DNA from: Pseudorhodoplanes sp.
GTDB lineage: Bacteria; Pseudomonadota; Alphaproteobacteria; Rhizobiales; Xanthobacteraceae
DNA: 64,000 bases
NCBI GenBank assembly: GCA_032027085.1
Contig: JAVSMS010000001.1
Coordinates: 3,573,730-3,637,729 of the forward strand
Reading direction: 5' to 3'
Shown: positions 1 to 9,165 of the stretch, in pieces
How positions within the stretch are numbered: the stretch's first letter is position 1
Layout: each line of letters opens with the position of its first letter
The notes under the pieces: model-generated
Told to the model about the DNA's origin: nothing
The model's input: only the letters and a program-made list of their open reading frames with translations
The model's database searches: none
Program-made: the position numbers and the translations under genes

Positions 1-200
1 AATTTTCCGAACCTCGCCCCTGGTATAAGCCAAGCTGCTGACAAATAAACATTATTTCTGTCAACGACGGTGGCGGCCGCAAGGCCAAATTTCGGTGCGA
101 TCAGGCCGGGAATCGCGTTTCGCACCAAACGACAAACCGGTTGACGTCCGGCCCGCCCTGCCCTAACGCCGCGTCTTTCCAACGGAAAGCTGCTGCTGCC

Positions 201-1523
201 ATGTCCGCGCCCGCCCCGCGCATCTCCTTCGTTTCGCTCGGCTGCCCCAAAGCGCTGGTCGATTCCGAGCGCATCATCACCCGCCTGCGGGCGGAGGGAT
301 ACGAACTCGCGCGCGGCCACGCGGGTGCCGACATCGCCATCGTGAACACCTGCGGTTTCCTGGAAAGCGCGCAGGAAGAGTCGCTCGCGGCAATCGGCGA
401 GGCGCTTAACACCAACGGCAAGGTGATCGTCACCGGCTGCATGGGCGCCGAGCCTGACAAGATCACGTCGAAATATCCGAACGTGCTCGCGGTCACCGGA
501 CCGCAGCAATATGAAAGCGTGGTCGACGCCGTGCACCGCGCGGTGCCACCACAGCACGACCCGTTTCTCGATCTTGTGCCGCCGCAGGGGATCAAGCTGA
601 CGCCGCGGCACTACGCTTATCTGAAGATTTCGGAAGGCTGCAACAACCGCTGCAGCTTCTGCATCATCCCGAAACTGCGCGGTGATCTGGTGTCACGGCC
701 GATCTCGGATGTGATGCGCGAAGCGGAAAAGCTCGCCGCCGCCGGCGTAAAGGAATTGCTGGTCATCTCGCAAGACACCTCGGCCTACGGCGTCGATGTG
801 AAATACGCGGCCGGTGACTGGAAGGGGCAAGAGCTTCGCACCAAGTTCATCGACCTCGCGCGCGCGCTCGGCGAACTCGGCGTCTGGGTGCGCATGCATT
901 ATGTCTATCCCTATCCGCATGTCGATGAAGTCATTCCGCTGATGGCCGAAGGCAAGGTCCTGCCCTATCTCGACATCCCCTTCCAGCATGGCCATCCCGA
1001 TGTGCTTCGGCGCATGAAGCGCCCGGCTGCGCACGAGAAGACGCTGGAGCGCATCAAGACCTGGCGCGATATCTGCCCCGATCTCACCATTCGCTCCACG
1101 TTCATCGTCGGGTTCCCCGGCGAGACCGATGCGGAATTCGACTTCCTGCTCGACTGGCTGGACGAGGCTTCGCTGGATCGCGTCGGCTGCTTCAAATATG
1201 AGCCGGTGCAAGGCGCGCCGGCGAACGATATCGCGCCGGCTGTCGCTCCTGAGGTGATGGACGAGCGCTGGCACCGCTTCATGAAGCGCCAGCAGGCGAT
1301 CTCGGAAAAGCGGCTGAAAAAGAAAGTGGGCACGCGCCAGCAGGTCATCATCGACGAAGCGACTGCCACCGGCGGCAAGGGCCGCTCAAAGGCCGATGCG
1401 CCGGAGATCGACGGCGCCGTCTATGTGACCAGCCGCCGCCCCTTGCGCGTCGGCGAGATCGTGTCGGTAAAGATCGATGGCGCGGATGCCTATGACCTGC
1501 ACGGCACCGCGTCGGGATTCTAG
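201..1523 (+). CDS. rimO: Ribosomal protein S12 methylthiotransferase RimO
   Basis: Radical-SAM enzyme that adds a methylthio group to the conserved aspartate of ribosomal protein S12. The N-terminal MTTase domain has its iron-sulfur cysteines at about 15, 51 and 80 (LGCPK, NTCGF, VTGC). The radical-SAM CxxxCxxC motif is at 147/151/154 ([10 protein letters not shown]). A TRAM-like domain forms the C-terminus. The length of 440 residues is normal for RimO. The ATG at 201 is preferred over the open frame from 141, because homology-like sequence begins just after [16 protein letters not shown]. It stands alone on the plus strand and is convergent with puuD. RimO is favoured over MiaB by the [11 protein letters not shown] start. 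Confidence 0.95.
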   Translation: MSAPAPRISFVSLGCPKALVDSERIITRLRAEGYELARGHAGADIAIVNTCGFLESAQEESLAAIGEALNTNGKVIVTGCMGAEPDKITSKYPNVLAVTGPQQYESVVDAVHRAVPPQHDPFLDLVPPQGIKLTPRHYAYLKISEGCNNRCSFCIIPKLRGDLVSRPISDVMREAEKLAAAGVKELLVISQDTSAYGVDVKYAAGDWKGQELRTKFIDLARALGELGVWVRMHYVYPYPHVDEVIPLMAEGKVLPYLDIPFQHGHPDVLRRMKRPAAHEKTLERIKTWRDICPDLTIRSTFIVGFPGETDAEFDFLLDWLDEASLDRVGCFKYEPVQGAPANDIAPAVAPEVMDERWHRFMKRQQAISEKRLKKKVGTRQQVIIDEATATGGKGRSKADAPEIDGAVYVTSRRPLRVGEIVSVKIDGADAYDLHGTASGF

Positions 1524-1673
1524 CACAATCGTCGAGCGCGGGCCCCGACCCGCGCATCCACCTTTCTGGAAGATGGATTGCCGGGTCGAGCCCGGCAATG
1601 ACGCCCAAAACTTTGAGCAAATCCCCGCAGTGTCGCGCGTCGGATTCTGCAATGTCGATAGACGAAACCGCGC
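1524..1673. repeat. Intergenic palindromic element between convergent rimO and puuD
   Basis: This spacer holds two hairpins. The first is GCGCGGG/CCCGCGC (1536-1542 with 1549-1555). The second is ATTGCCGGG/CCCGGCAAT (1577-1585 with 1591-1599, 9-bp stem, 5-nt loop). A similarly built element lies at 40277-40393, also between convergent genes. The motif resembles dispersed intergenic palindromes common in Bradyrhizobium-type genomes (recalled, not searched). It may serve as a two-way transcription stop; no long T-run follows. Confidence 0.65.
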
Positions 1674-2852
1674 TCATCTGAGCGACCGGATCCAGCGCCC
1701 AAGCTGCTCGCGCTCTTCGTCCGTCATCTGCGTCTGATTGCCGAGCGGCATCGCCTTGTTGCGCACGGCCTGGATCATGATCGGCTGCGCGTAGCGCTTC
1801 AGGTCAGCCAATGTCTCCAGCGTGACATTCTTCGGTGGCTCCTGGAAGCTCTCGTGCGTCGGCCTTTTCGCATGGCACATGACGCAATGTTTCGTCGTCA
1901 GCGATAATGCCTCGGCATCCGTGACCGCGGGACCGCCCTCCGCCTGTTCGCTTGGCGCCGTGGCATAGATGGCGCAGAGCAGCGCAAAGATCGCGACCGG
2001 CGCCGCCCAGCCATATCTGTTCCAATCGTCGCCGGCGTCGATCCGATTCAGCACATGACGGAACAGCGAGCCGGTGATCAGGATCAGCGCGACGATCAGC
2101 CAGGCCTGCGGATGCGCCGCCAGAAAGGGATAGTGCGGCGACACCATCATCAGCAGCACCGGCAAGGTCAGGTAGTTGTTGTGCAGGGAGCGCTGCTTGG
2201 CGATCTTGCCGTATTTCGCCTCCGGCTCCTCACCGCGCAGCAATTGCCCGACCATGATCTTCTGGCCGGGAATGATTGTGACGAAAACGTTGAACGCCAT
2301 GATGGTGCCGATCAGCGCACCGACATGGATGAAGGCGCCGCGGCCGGAAAAGACATGCATGTAGAATACGCTCGCGGCCATGATCAGAAGGAACACCGCG
2401 ATCGCGAGCGGCACGGTGCGCTCGCCGAGAAACTTGCAGATCTGGTCATAGACAAACCACCCAACCAGGAGCGAGGCGACCGACAGTCCGACCGCCTGCA
2501 GCGTGCTCAGCGGCATCACCGCAGGGTCGATCAGATAGGCACTCGCGTGAAAATAATACTGGACGATGAGCAGGCCGAACCCGGTCACCCAGGTCAGATA
2601 GGCTTCCCATTTGAACCAATGCAGATGCTCGGGCAGATGCGGCGGCGCGACGGTGAATTTCTCGACGTGATAGAAGCCCCCGCCATGCACCTGCCAGGCG
2701 GTGCCGAACACGCCCGGGCTTTTGCGCTCCTTCTGGTTCAGCGAATAGTCGAGCGCGATGAAGTAGAACGAGGTGCCGATCCAGCCGATGCCCACGATCA
2801 TGTGCGCCCAGCGCAGCAGCAGGTTGCCCCATTCTCCGAGAAAGACGTCCAT
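1674..2852 (-). CDS. puuD: Urate hydroxylase PuuD (membrane urate oxidase with cytochrome c domain)
   Basis: Membrane-bound urate oxidase that converts urate to 5-hydroxyisourate and passes electrons to its own haem and the respiratory chain. About eight hydrophobic helices span residues 10-305. A C-terminal cytochrome c domain has the haem motif CVMCH at 323-327 and a likely axial methionine at 368 (NKAMPLG). The length of 392 matches PuuD. It lies 5 bp downstream of uraH, which takes the next step, so the pair is almost certainly cotranscribed. The OHCU decarboxylase and allantoinase needed to finish the pathway are not in the window. Confidence 0.92.
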   Translation of the reverse strand: MDVFLGEWGNLLLRWAHMIVGIGWIGTSFYFIALDYSLNQKERKSPGVFGTAWQVHGGGFYHVEKFTVAPPHLPEHLHWFKWEAYLTWVTGFGLLIVQYYFHASAYLIDPAVMPLSTLQAVGLSVASLLVGWFVYDQICKFLGERTVPLAIAVFLLIMAASVFYMHVFSGRGAFIHVGALIGTIMAFNVFVTIIPGQKIMVGQLLRGEEPEAKYGKIAKQRSLHNNYLTLPVLLMMVSPHYPFLAAHPQAWLIVALILITGSLFRHVLNRIDAGDDWNRYGWAAPVAIFALLCAIYATAPSEQAEGGPAVTDAEALSLTTKHCVMCHAKRPTHESFQEPPKNVTLETLADLKRYAQPIMIQAVRNKAMPLGNQTQMTDEEREQLGRWIRSLR

Positions 2853-2857
2853 CCGCG

Positions 2858-3205
2858 CTAGCTGCCCCGGTAGGTGGAATAGCCGTAGGGCGAGACCAGG
2901 AGCGGCACGTGGTAATGGGCGTCCTCGGAAATGCCGAAGCGGATCGGCACGATGTCGAGGAAGGCGGGATCTGCGAGAGTCACGCCGCGGGCGCGGAAAT
3001 AGTCGCCGACATGGAATTGCAATTCATATTGTCCCGGCTTGAACGCAGGCCCCTCCAGCAGCGGCGTATCCAGCCGTCCGTCCGCATTGGTCACCGCTTC
3101 GACCGGCGCACCGGCCGGCCGGTCCAGCACCTTGAAGAGAATGCGCATCCCCGCCGCCGGCTTGCCGGCAGCGGTATCGAGGACATGCGTGGTCAAGCGT
3201 CCCAT
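2858..3205 (-). CDS. uraH: 5-hydroxyisourate hydrolase (transthyretin-like)
   Basis: Hydrolyses 5-hydroxyisourate to OHCU, directly after PuuD in urate breakdown. At 115 residues it is a typical bacterial HIUase. Visible signatures are the N-terminal LTTHVLD histidine, the central SYR-equivalent arginine region, HYHVPLL near the end, and the C-terminal tetrapeptide YRGS that defines the family and separates it from vertebrate transthyretin. No signal peptide is seen, so it is cytoplasmic. It lies 64 bp downstream of the quinone reductase gene and 5 bp before puuD on the same strand. Confidence 0.95.
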   Translation of the reverse strand: MGRLTTHVLDTAAGKPAAGMRILFKVLDRPAGAPVEAVTNADGRLDTPLLEGPAFKPGQYELQFHVGDYFRARGVTLADPAFLDIVPIRFGISEDAHYHVPLLVSPYGYSTYRGS

Positions 3206-3269
3206 GCGTCACAAACTAGCAGGCGGCGTTTCGTCCGGCGACATCAACCGCGCCGGACGGCCCGTTCTG

Positions 3270-4247
3270 CTACGGGATGAGAATGGTCGAACCGGTGGTT
3301 TCGCGCGCCTCGAGGTCTTCATGCGCCTTGCGGGCGTCCTTCAGCGGGTATTTCTGATTGACCGGGATTTTCACCGCACCGCTGCCGACCACCTTGAACA
3401 GGTCATTGGCGGTGGCGACCAGATCTTCGCGCTTGGCAACGTAATTATTCAGCGTCGGCCGGGTGGCGAAAAGCGAGCCCTTGGCCTGCAGGATGTTGAT
3501 GTTGAAGGCCTCGATCTGCCCCGAGGCGCTGCCGAAGCTCGCGAACATGCCGAGCGGCCGGATGCAGTCGAGCGAGGCCGGGAACGTGGTCTTGCCGATG
3601 CCGTCATAGACCACATCGCACAGCTTGCCGCCGGTGATCTCCTTCACCCGCGCGACAAAATCCTCCTCCCGATACAGGATCGTATGGTGGCAGCCGTTCT
3701 TCTTCGCGATCTCGGCCTTCTCCTTCGAGCCCACGGTGCCGATCACGGTCGCGCCCAGATGATTGGCCCATTGGCAGAGAATCTGGCCGACGCCGCCGGC
3801 GGCGGCATGCATCAGGATGGTGGTGCCTTTCTCGACCTTGAAGGTGCGGTTGAGCAGATATTGCGCGGTCATGCCCTTCAGCATCATGCCAGCGGCCTGC
3901 TCGTAGGAAATATTGTCCGGCAACTTCACAGCCCGCTCGACCGGCAGCAGGCGCTCGACGGAATAGCCGCCGAGCGCGACGACATAGGCGACTCGGTCGC
4001 CGACTTTCAGATCGCTGACGCCTGGACCAACGGCGATCACCTCGCCGGCGCCCTCATTGCCGGCCACGAACGGCAGGCCGACCGGCGAGGGATACATGCC
4101 CATGCGGAAATAGGTGTCGATGTAATTGACCCCGCAGGCATGCTGCTTGATCCGGATCTGTCCCTGACCAGGCGCGCCGACTTCGATGTCCTCGAAGGTC
4201 AGCACGTCCGGTCCGCCATGCTTGTGAACCCGGACCGCCGCAACCAT
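3270..4247 (-). CDS. qor: NADPH:quinone oxidoreductase, zinc-independent MDR family
   Basis: Medium-chain dehydrogenase/reductase of the quinone oxidoreductase type, 325 residues. The N-terminal GroES-like domain carries NEGAGEVIAVG at about 64-74. The Rossmann NADP loop is AAGGVG at 149-154. The catalytic and structural zinc cysteines of alcohol dehydrogenases are absent, as expected for Qor/zeta-crystallin. The expected reaction is NADPH-dependent one- or two-electron reduction of quinones. It is upstream of uraH-puuD on the same strand and may share a transcript, but a functional link to urate is not evident. The exact substrate cannot be read from the sequence. Confidence 0.85.
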   Translation of the reverse strand: MVAAVRVHKHGGPDVLTFEDIEVGAPGQGQIRIKQHACGVNYIDTYFRMGMYPSPVGLPFVAGNEGAGEVIAVGPGVSDLKVGDRVAYVVALGGYSVERLLPVERAVKLPDNISYEQAAGMMLKGMTAQYLLNRTFKVEKGTTILMHAAAGGVGQILCQWANHLGATVIGTVGSKEKAEIAKKNGCHHTILYREEDFVARVKEITGGKLCDVVYDGIGKTTFPASLDCIRPLGMFASFGSASGQIEAFNINILQAKGSLFATRPTLNNYVAKREDLVATANDLFKVVGSGAVKIPVNQKYPLKDARKAHEDLEARETTGSTILIP

Positions 4248-4392
4248 CTATCCCTCCATCCCATTGAAATCGCGCACGAAACGGCGCGTTTGATCCGCGG
4301 CAAAGGCCGCGCCGGGATCATAGGGGCTGGCCGCCAAGACGCAAGCGCGGCTCACGATGATCCCCCACGCGCCGATCGCACGGCTTCCGACG

Positions 4393-5145
4393 TTACTTCT
4401 GTTTGGCGCTCTGCCCCATGCGCGGGCGCCGCCGCTTGTTACGCAGCGCCATGATGTTGAACGCTTCCACCGCTGCGGCGAAGGCCATCGCGGAATAAAT
4501 GTAGCCGCGCGGGATATGGAATTCGAAGCCGTCGGCCACCAGCGCCACGCCGATCAGCAGCAGGAAAGCAAGCGCCAGCATCTTCGTGGTCGGGTGGCGA
4601 TTGACAAAATCGCTGACCGGGCCGGAGGCGACATACATGACACCGATGGCGATCATCACTGCCGCCACCATGATCTCGATATCCTCGGCCATCCCGATCG
4701 CGGTGATGATGGAATCGAGCGAAAAGACCAGATCGATCACGATGAGCTGCGCGATCACCCAGCCGAGGGACGCGGCAGCGACGGAGACTTCGTGCTCCTC
4801 CTCGTATGTGCCTTCAACCTCCGAATGGATTTCATGCACGCCCTTGGCGATCAGGAAGAACCCGCCTGCGACCAGAATCAGGTCGCGCCAGGAGACGCCG
4901 CGGTCGAACAGTTCAAAGAGCGGCTGGGTCAGACTCATGACCCAGGTCAGGCCCATCAGCAGCGCGATCCGGAAGACAAGCGCGAGGCCCAGTCCGATCT
5001 GACGCGCCAATTTCCGCCTGTTCTCGGGAACGCGGCCGACCAGGATCGAAATGAAAATGATGTTGTCGATGCCGAGGACAATCTCCAGCACCGTAAGCGT
5101 CACCAGCGCGGCCCAGGCGTGAGGATCTGTCAGCAATTCGAGCAT
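4393..5145 (-). CDS. TerC family integral membrane protein
   Basis: TerC family membrane protein of 250 residues with about seven hydrophobic helices. The two internally related family motifs are present: LGIDNIIF (24-31) and FSLDSI (141-146), whose acidic residues are thought to bind or pass metal. The tail is basic and lysine/arginine-rich (RNKRRRPRMG), probably cytoplasmic. Some TerC/Alx members act in manganese export or in metal loading of secreted enzymes; which applies here is unknown. The gene is 14 bp downstream of pcs, suggesting an operon. Confidence 0.85.
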   Translation of the reverse strand: MLELLTDPHAWAALVTLTVLEIVLGIDNIIFISILVGRVPENRRKLARQIGLGLALVFRIALLMGLTWVMSLTQPLFELFDRGVSWRDLILVAGGFFLIAKGVHEIHSEVEGTYEEEHEVSVAAASLGWVIAQLIVIDLVFSLDSIITAIGMAEDIEIMVAAVMIAIGVMYVASGPVSDFVNRHPTTKMLALAFLLLIGVALVADGFEFHIPRGYIYSAMAFAAAVEAFNIMALRNKRRRPRMGQSAKQK

Positions 5146-5159
5146 GTCGAACCCCGCAT

Positions 5160-5891
5160 TTACCGTTCATTCGGCGCGCTGAAGAATCCCGCGCCAAGGA
5201 AATAGACGCCGATGGCCACCAGACACCATGCGACCCAGGGTCCCGGCTCCAGGCCGCTGATCAGCGCATATAAGGCCAAAGCCGACCACGCAATCAACGC
5301 AGCAATATTCAACAGCCGCAATCGCCGGACGCGAAACGGATGAATGACCCGTAACGGCAAGAACGTCATGATCACGAGAATCACAATGAGTGCAGCGGAC
5401 AAGACAGGCGGCGGCTTGAGAACGAACAGGTAGAGAGCGATTCCGTTCCACAAGGCGGGAAAGCCGCGAAAATAATTGTCGGCCGTCTTCATGTGCTCGT
5501 CGGCGAAATACAGAGCGCTGGAGACGATGATGGCAAGCGCGATCGGGATCGCTGCGGCGTCAGGCACGAGCCCGCTCCTGGCGATCGCGAAAGCGGGCAC
5601 AAACACATAGGTTGTGAAGTCGACGACGAGATCGAGCGCATCGCCCGACCAGCGCGGCAAGATTTCCGCAACCTTGAAACGGCGCGCCAGCGTCCCGTCG
5701 ATACCGTCGATAAAGAGCGCCGCGCCGAGCCAGGCGAACATTTCCACCCAGTTCGCATCCGCCGCCGCCATCATCGCCATGAAGGCGCAGGCGGCGCCGC
5801 ACGCGGTCAGAATATGGACGAGGAATGGCCGCACCCGCGCCTTCACGGGCGATGCTTGCAGACCGGCGGCAGGCGGCTCCTCATCCGACAT
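5160..5891 (-). CDS. pcs: Phosphatidylcholine synthase (CDP-alcohol phosphatidyltransferase)
   Basis: Inner-membrane enzyme that condenses choline with CDP-diacylglycerol to make phosphatidylcholine, the one-step route typical of rhizobia and other host-associated alphaproteobacteria. The CDP-alcohol phosphotransferase motif is intact: DG at 62-63, DG at 65-66, AR at 69-70, G83, D87 and D91. TYVFVPAFA follows, as usual for Pcs rather than PgsA or PssA. About eight hydrophobic segments fit in 243 residues. It precedes terC by 14 bp and follows the alpha/beta hydrolase gene by 36 bp. Confidence 0.88.
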   Translation of the reverse strand: MSDEEPPAAGLQASPVKARVRPFLVHILTACGAACAFMAMMAAADANWVEMFAWLGAALFIDGIDGTLARRFKVAEILPRWSGDALDLVVDFTTYVFVPAFAIARSGLVPDAAAIPIALAIIVSSALYFADEHMKTADNYFRGFPALWNGIALYLFVLKPPPVLSAALIVILVIMTFLPLRVIHPFRVRRLRLLNIAALIAWSALALYALISGLEPGPWVAWCLVAIGVYFLGAGFFSAPNER

Positions 5892-5927
5892 GACGCTTCG
5901 TCCCGTTCGGGCATGATGGCCGCGCGC

Positions 5928-6743
5928 TCATCGCACAATATCCGCCAGAGCTTTTGCGATGACCGGATTGACCAGATCCGGGTACGCGACCGGCGCCATG
6001 TGCCCGCCTTTGTCAAACTCTTGCAGCGACCATTGCCGGTATGTGTTCGTCAGCAAGGACGCGATGGCAAATGTCGGCCGGCAAGTGTCAGCGGCGCGCA
6101 GGACATGAACTGGCCCAGGAATTCCGCCCCAGTCCTGCAACGGACGCGACGGTTCGATGACGGCGTCCCATTCATGCAGCACATTCGGCAGCATGAGCCG
6201 CAATGCGGCCTTGCGCTCATCAGACATCGCTGACCAGGCTCCCGCGCCCGACCAGTAATCGACGAATATTTCTCCGGCCTGATCCCATTCACCTGCCTTG
6301 CCGAGAGCACAGTATCGCCGGGAGAGATCGTGGATTTCCGTGAAGGCCTCCGCAGGCCCGTGGGTCTTCAGCAGCGAGAACAGGATCGGCTCGAAAACGA
6401 TCAGTCCCTGCAGCCGGTCAGCCAGACGCAGGGCCGCTTCCATCGCGACCGCGCCACCCAGGGAGTGCCCCACCAGCGCGACGCGTCCTTCCACCTGCGC
6501 GGCAACCTGCGTCACGAGCCGCGCCTGATCGGCCAAGGTCTGAACCTTGCCGGCTGGCCAGGGGGATGTCGCGCCATAGCCGAACAAGTTGACGGCGATC
6601 ACCCGGTAGCTGTCCTTCAACTGTTCGAACAGACGCCGCCATTGGCGTAAGCCGCTTGCCGAGCTGTGCAAAAGAATGACAGCGGGCCCGGTGCCCGCCT
6701 CCACATATTCGACGTCAAAGGTATCGCTCTTGATCAATGGCAT
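5928..6743 (-). CDS. Alpha/beta hydrolase
   Basis: Alpha/beta-hydrolase fold protein of 271 residues. The nucleophile elbow is GHSLGG with Ser94, an oxyanion region HSSASG lies at 26-31, and the probable catalytic His248 sits in KGGHMAP. The N-terminus begins directly with the core strand and has no signal peptide. It is first in the minus-strand run towards pcs-terC and divergent from the UbiH-like gene (118-bp spacer). The substrate is unknown; a lipid esterase role would suit its neighbour pcs but is only inference. Confidence 0.8.
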   Translation of the reverse strand: MPLIKSDTFDVEYVEAGTGPAVILLHSSASGLRQWRRLFEQLKDSYRVIAVNLFGYGATSPWPAGKVQTLADQARLVTQVAAQVEGRVALVGHSLGGAVAMEAALRLADRLQGLIVFEPILFSLLKTHGPAEAFTEIHDLSRRYCALGKAGEWDQAGEIFVDYWSGAGAWSAMSDERKAALRLMLPNVLHEWDAVIEPSRPLQDWGGIPGPVHVLRAADTCRPTFAIASLLTNTYRQWSLQEFDKGGHMAPVAYPDLVNPVIAKALADIVR

Positions 6744-6860
6744 CTGTCGTCCACCCGTCCGGGCACAGGCTAAATCATAAACACTCCGAAAAAGCGAACG
6801 GAACGGGCCTGCTCGTCAGCGCGGAACGGACACGCTACAAGGCCCGGCGAAGGACTGGAC

Positions 6861-8066
6861 ATGGCGGAACGAATTTCAGGCGACGTTGTCGTGGTGGGGG
6901 CGGGCCCGGCCGGCCTGACCGCCGCGGTCGCGCTCGCCGGTGCCGGCCTGAAAACGATTCTGGTCGCCGGCTCCCTCCCGTCGGACAACCGCACCACGGC
7001 GCTGGTCGCAAGTTCGGTGACGGCGCTTGAGACATTGGGCGTCTGGAAGGCCTGCCGGGACCAGGCAGCCCCCTTGCAGTCCCTTCGCATCGTCGACGAT
7101 ACGGCGCGTCTGCTCCGCGCGCCGGAGGCGCGTTTTGAGTCGCAGGAAATCGGGCTCGATGCGTTCGCCTACAACATCGAAAACTGCCATTTGATTTCCG
7201 CGCTGGTTGGCCGCTGCGCCGGCCTTCCCGCTTTGACACGCGTCAGCGCAGACGCCCAGGCGGTGGACATTTTTTCCGACCGCGTTCGCGTGCAGACAGC
7301 CCATCATGCGATCGACGCTTCGCTTGTGGTCGCAGCCGACGGAGCGCGCTCGATCTGCCGCGCGGCGGCCGGTATTGAGACACAGGGCTGGAGCTATCCG
7401 CAGACGGCGCTGACCTTCACTGTCGCGCACACGCGGCCGCATCATAATATTTCGACGGAATTTCACACCGAGCATGGTCCCTTCACCACGGTCCCGCTCC
7501 CTGGCCTGCGCTCCAGTATCGTGTGCGTGGTCGACCCGGCGGACGCGGACGTGCTGAAAGGGCTGTCCGATGGCGCGATGAACGCTGAAATCGAGCGGCG
7601 CTCCCATTCCATTCTTGGCAAGGTTTCCATCGAGCCTGGCCGTGGCGCGTTTCCCCTGGCAGCCGAAACGGCGCGGGTGTTCGGCGCGCGGCGGACCATG
7701 CTGGTCGGCGAAGCCGCACATCGCATTCCACCGATCGGCGCGCAGGGCCTCAATCTCGGTCTGCGTGACGCGGCGACGATCGGCGAACTGGTCGTCGCGG
7801 CAAAACACGCCAACGAGGATATCGGCTCAGATGAAATGATGGCGCGTTACGAGACGCTGCGGCGCCCGGACGTGACCAGCCGCACATTCGCCGTCGACCT
7901 GCTCAACCGCTCGCTGTTGTCCGCGCTTCTTCCGCTGCAAGGCGCACGCGGGCTCGGCCTCTATCTGATGAATAATGTCGGCCCGCTGCGGCGCGCCGTG
8001 ATGCGCGAAGGGGTGGCGCCGATTGCCGCGCAGCCGCGGCTGATGCGCGGCGAAGCCTTGGTCTAG
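6861..8066 (+). CDS. UbiH/UbiF/COQ6-type FAD-dependent hydroxylase
   Basis: Flavoprotein monooxygenase of 401 residues. It has the Rossmann FAD fingerprint VGAGPAG (G13, G15, G18), a DG motif (VVAADGARS, about residue 160), and the FAD-ribityl motif in the form GEAAHRIPPIGAQGLNLGLRD-like at about 281-300. The AHR-PP-GAQG-N-G-RD pattern is typical of ubiquinone-ring hydroxylases (UbiH, UbiF, UbiL, COQ6). Which ring position it hydroxylates cannot be told here. It is convergent with the CaiB-family gene, the two stop codons overlapping at 8063-8066. Confidence 0.82.
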   Translation: MAERISGDVVVVGAGPAGLTAAVALAGAGLKTILVAGSLPSDNRTTALVASSVTALETLGVWKACRDQAAPLQSLRIVDDTARLLRAPEARFESQEIGLDAFAYNIENCHLISALVGRCAGLPALTRVSADAQAVDIFSDRVRVQTAHHAIDASLVVAADGARSICRAAAGIETQGWSYPQTALTFTVAHTRPHHNISTEFHTEHGPFTTVPLPGLRSSIVCVVDPADADVLKGLSDGAMNAEIERRSHSILGKVSIEPGRGAFPLAAETARVFGARRTMLVGEAAHRIPPIGAQGLNLGLRDAATIGELVVAAKHANEDIGSDEMMARYETLRRPDVTSRTFAVDLLNRSLLSALLPLQGARGLGLYLMNNVGPLRRAVMREGVAPIAAQPRLMRGEALV

Positions 8067-9154
8067 ACGGCAGGCGGCGCGGTCTTCGCCTGCTCCGGGT
8101 CGTCCCTGAACGGCGCGGAGATCGGCACCGGCAGAGCCAAGATGGCGCGGGATCCCATCGCCAGTTTTCGTGCGAACAATCCGCGCTCCAGAAAATGCGG
8201 GTCGCGCCAGGCCTCCTCGAGCGTCGCGACGATCGTGGCGCAGCAATCGGCCTGCTGCAGAACCGGCGCCCATTCGGCCGCGGTCCGGCCGGCGATCAAC
8301 CGCGCCACTTCGGCTTTGGTCTTTTGCGGATCACGGCGGTCATCCGAAAAAGCCTCGGACAGGCCGATCGCGGCTGCAAAGCTCTTCCAGAAATGATCCT
8401 CAAGTGCCGCGCAGGCCACGAGCCGGCCGTCCTGCGTCGGATAAAGCTGGTAGCGGGGCGATGCACCCGTCAGCATGGTTTGTCCCGAGCCCGGGTGATG
8501 TCCATTAGCCGCGCCATACGCCAGCGCATGCCAGGCAAAGGTGAACATTGCGTCGGTCATGGCGATGTCGAGATAACAGCCCTCGCCGGTGCGGTCGCGC
8601 TGGCGCAAGGCCAGGAGGATGTTCATCACCGCCGGAAAGCTTCCGCCCGCGATGTCGGCAATCAGAGCTGGCGGGACGACGGGATGCTCGTGCAACCTGT
8701 CCTGCAAAGACAGCAGGCCGGTCTGGCCGATATAGTTCAGATCATGCCCCGCTTCGCCGGCCCGCGGGCCGCCCTGGCCGTAGCCGGAGATGGAGCAATA
8801 GATCAGGCGCGGATTGCGGGCTTTCACTGTCTCATAACCCAGCCCAAGGCGCTGCATCACCCCCGGCCGGAATTGCTCAACCAGGATGTCAGCAGCCTCA
8901 AGCAATGGGTCAAGCTTTGCGCGGTCTTCTGCGGACTTCAGATTCAGAATGAGGCTGGTCTTGCCGCGGTTGAGCAATCCGAAGGCAGCGCTTTGGCCGT
9001 CCAGGAATGGCGGAAAAGAACGCATGTCGTCGCCGCCCGGCCGCTCGATCTTGATCACCTCGGCGCCCGCTTCCGCCAGTATCAGGGTGGCTAGCGGCCC
9101 GGGCAGCAGGGTCGTGAAATCCAGAACCCGAAGACCTGCAAGCGGCTGAACCAT
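8063..9154 (-). CDS. CaiB/BaiF family CoA-transferase
   Basis: Class III CoA-transferase of about 363 residues. Family features are PLAGLRVLDF at the N-terminus, AEVIKIERPGGDD, GKTSLILNLK, and GYGQGGP followed by AGHDLNYIGQTG, which contains the conserved aspartate that forms the acyl-anhydride. The ATG at 9154 is chosen because MVQPLAGLRVLD is the usual start of the family; the frame stays open upstream. The donor and acceptor acids are unknown. The next gene upstream is a carrier, and a malyl-CoA-lyase-like enzyme is divergent, so a dicarboxylate is a reasonable guess. An alpha-methylacyl-CoA racemase role is the main alternative. Confidence 0.82.
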   Translation of the reverse strand: MVQPLAGLRVLDFTTLLPGPLATLILAEAGAEVIKIERPGGDDMRSFPPFLDGQSAAFGLLNRGKTSLILNLKSAEDRAKLDPLLEAADILVEQFRPGVMQRLGLGYETVKARNPRLIYCSISGYGQGGPRAGEAGHDLNYIGQTGLLSLQDRLHEHPVVPPALIADIAGGSFPAVMNILLALRQRDRTGEGCYLDIAMTDAMFTFAWHALAYGAANGHHPGSGQTMLTGASPRYQLYPTQDGRLVACAALEDHFWKSFAAAIGLSEAFSDDRRDPQKTKAEVARLIAGRTAAEWAPVLQQADCCATIVATLEEAWRDPHFLERGLFARKLAMGSRAILALPVPISAPFRDDPEQAKTAPPAV

Positions 9155-9165
9155 GGCGGCTCCGT

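Noticed and set aside
1-200. Promoter or RNA gene at the left edge
   Set aside because: The region is AT-richer near 35-60, but no element could be assigned, and the preceding gene is out of view.
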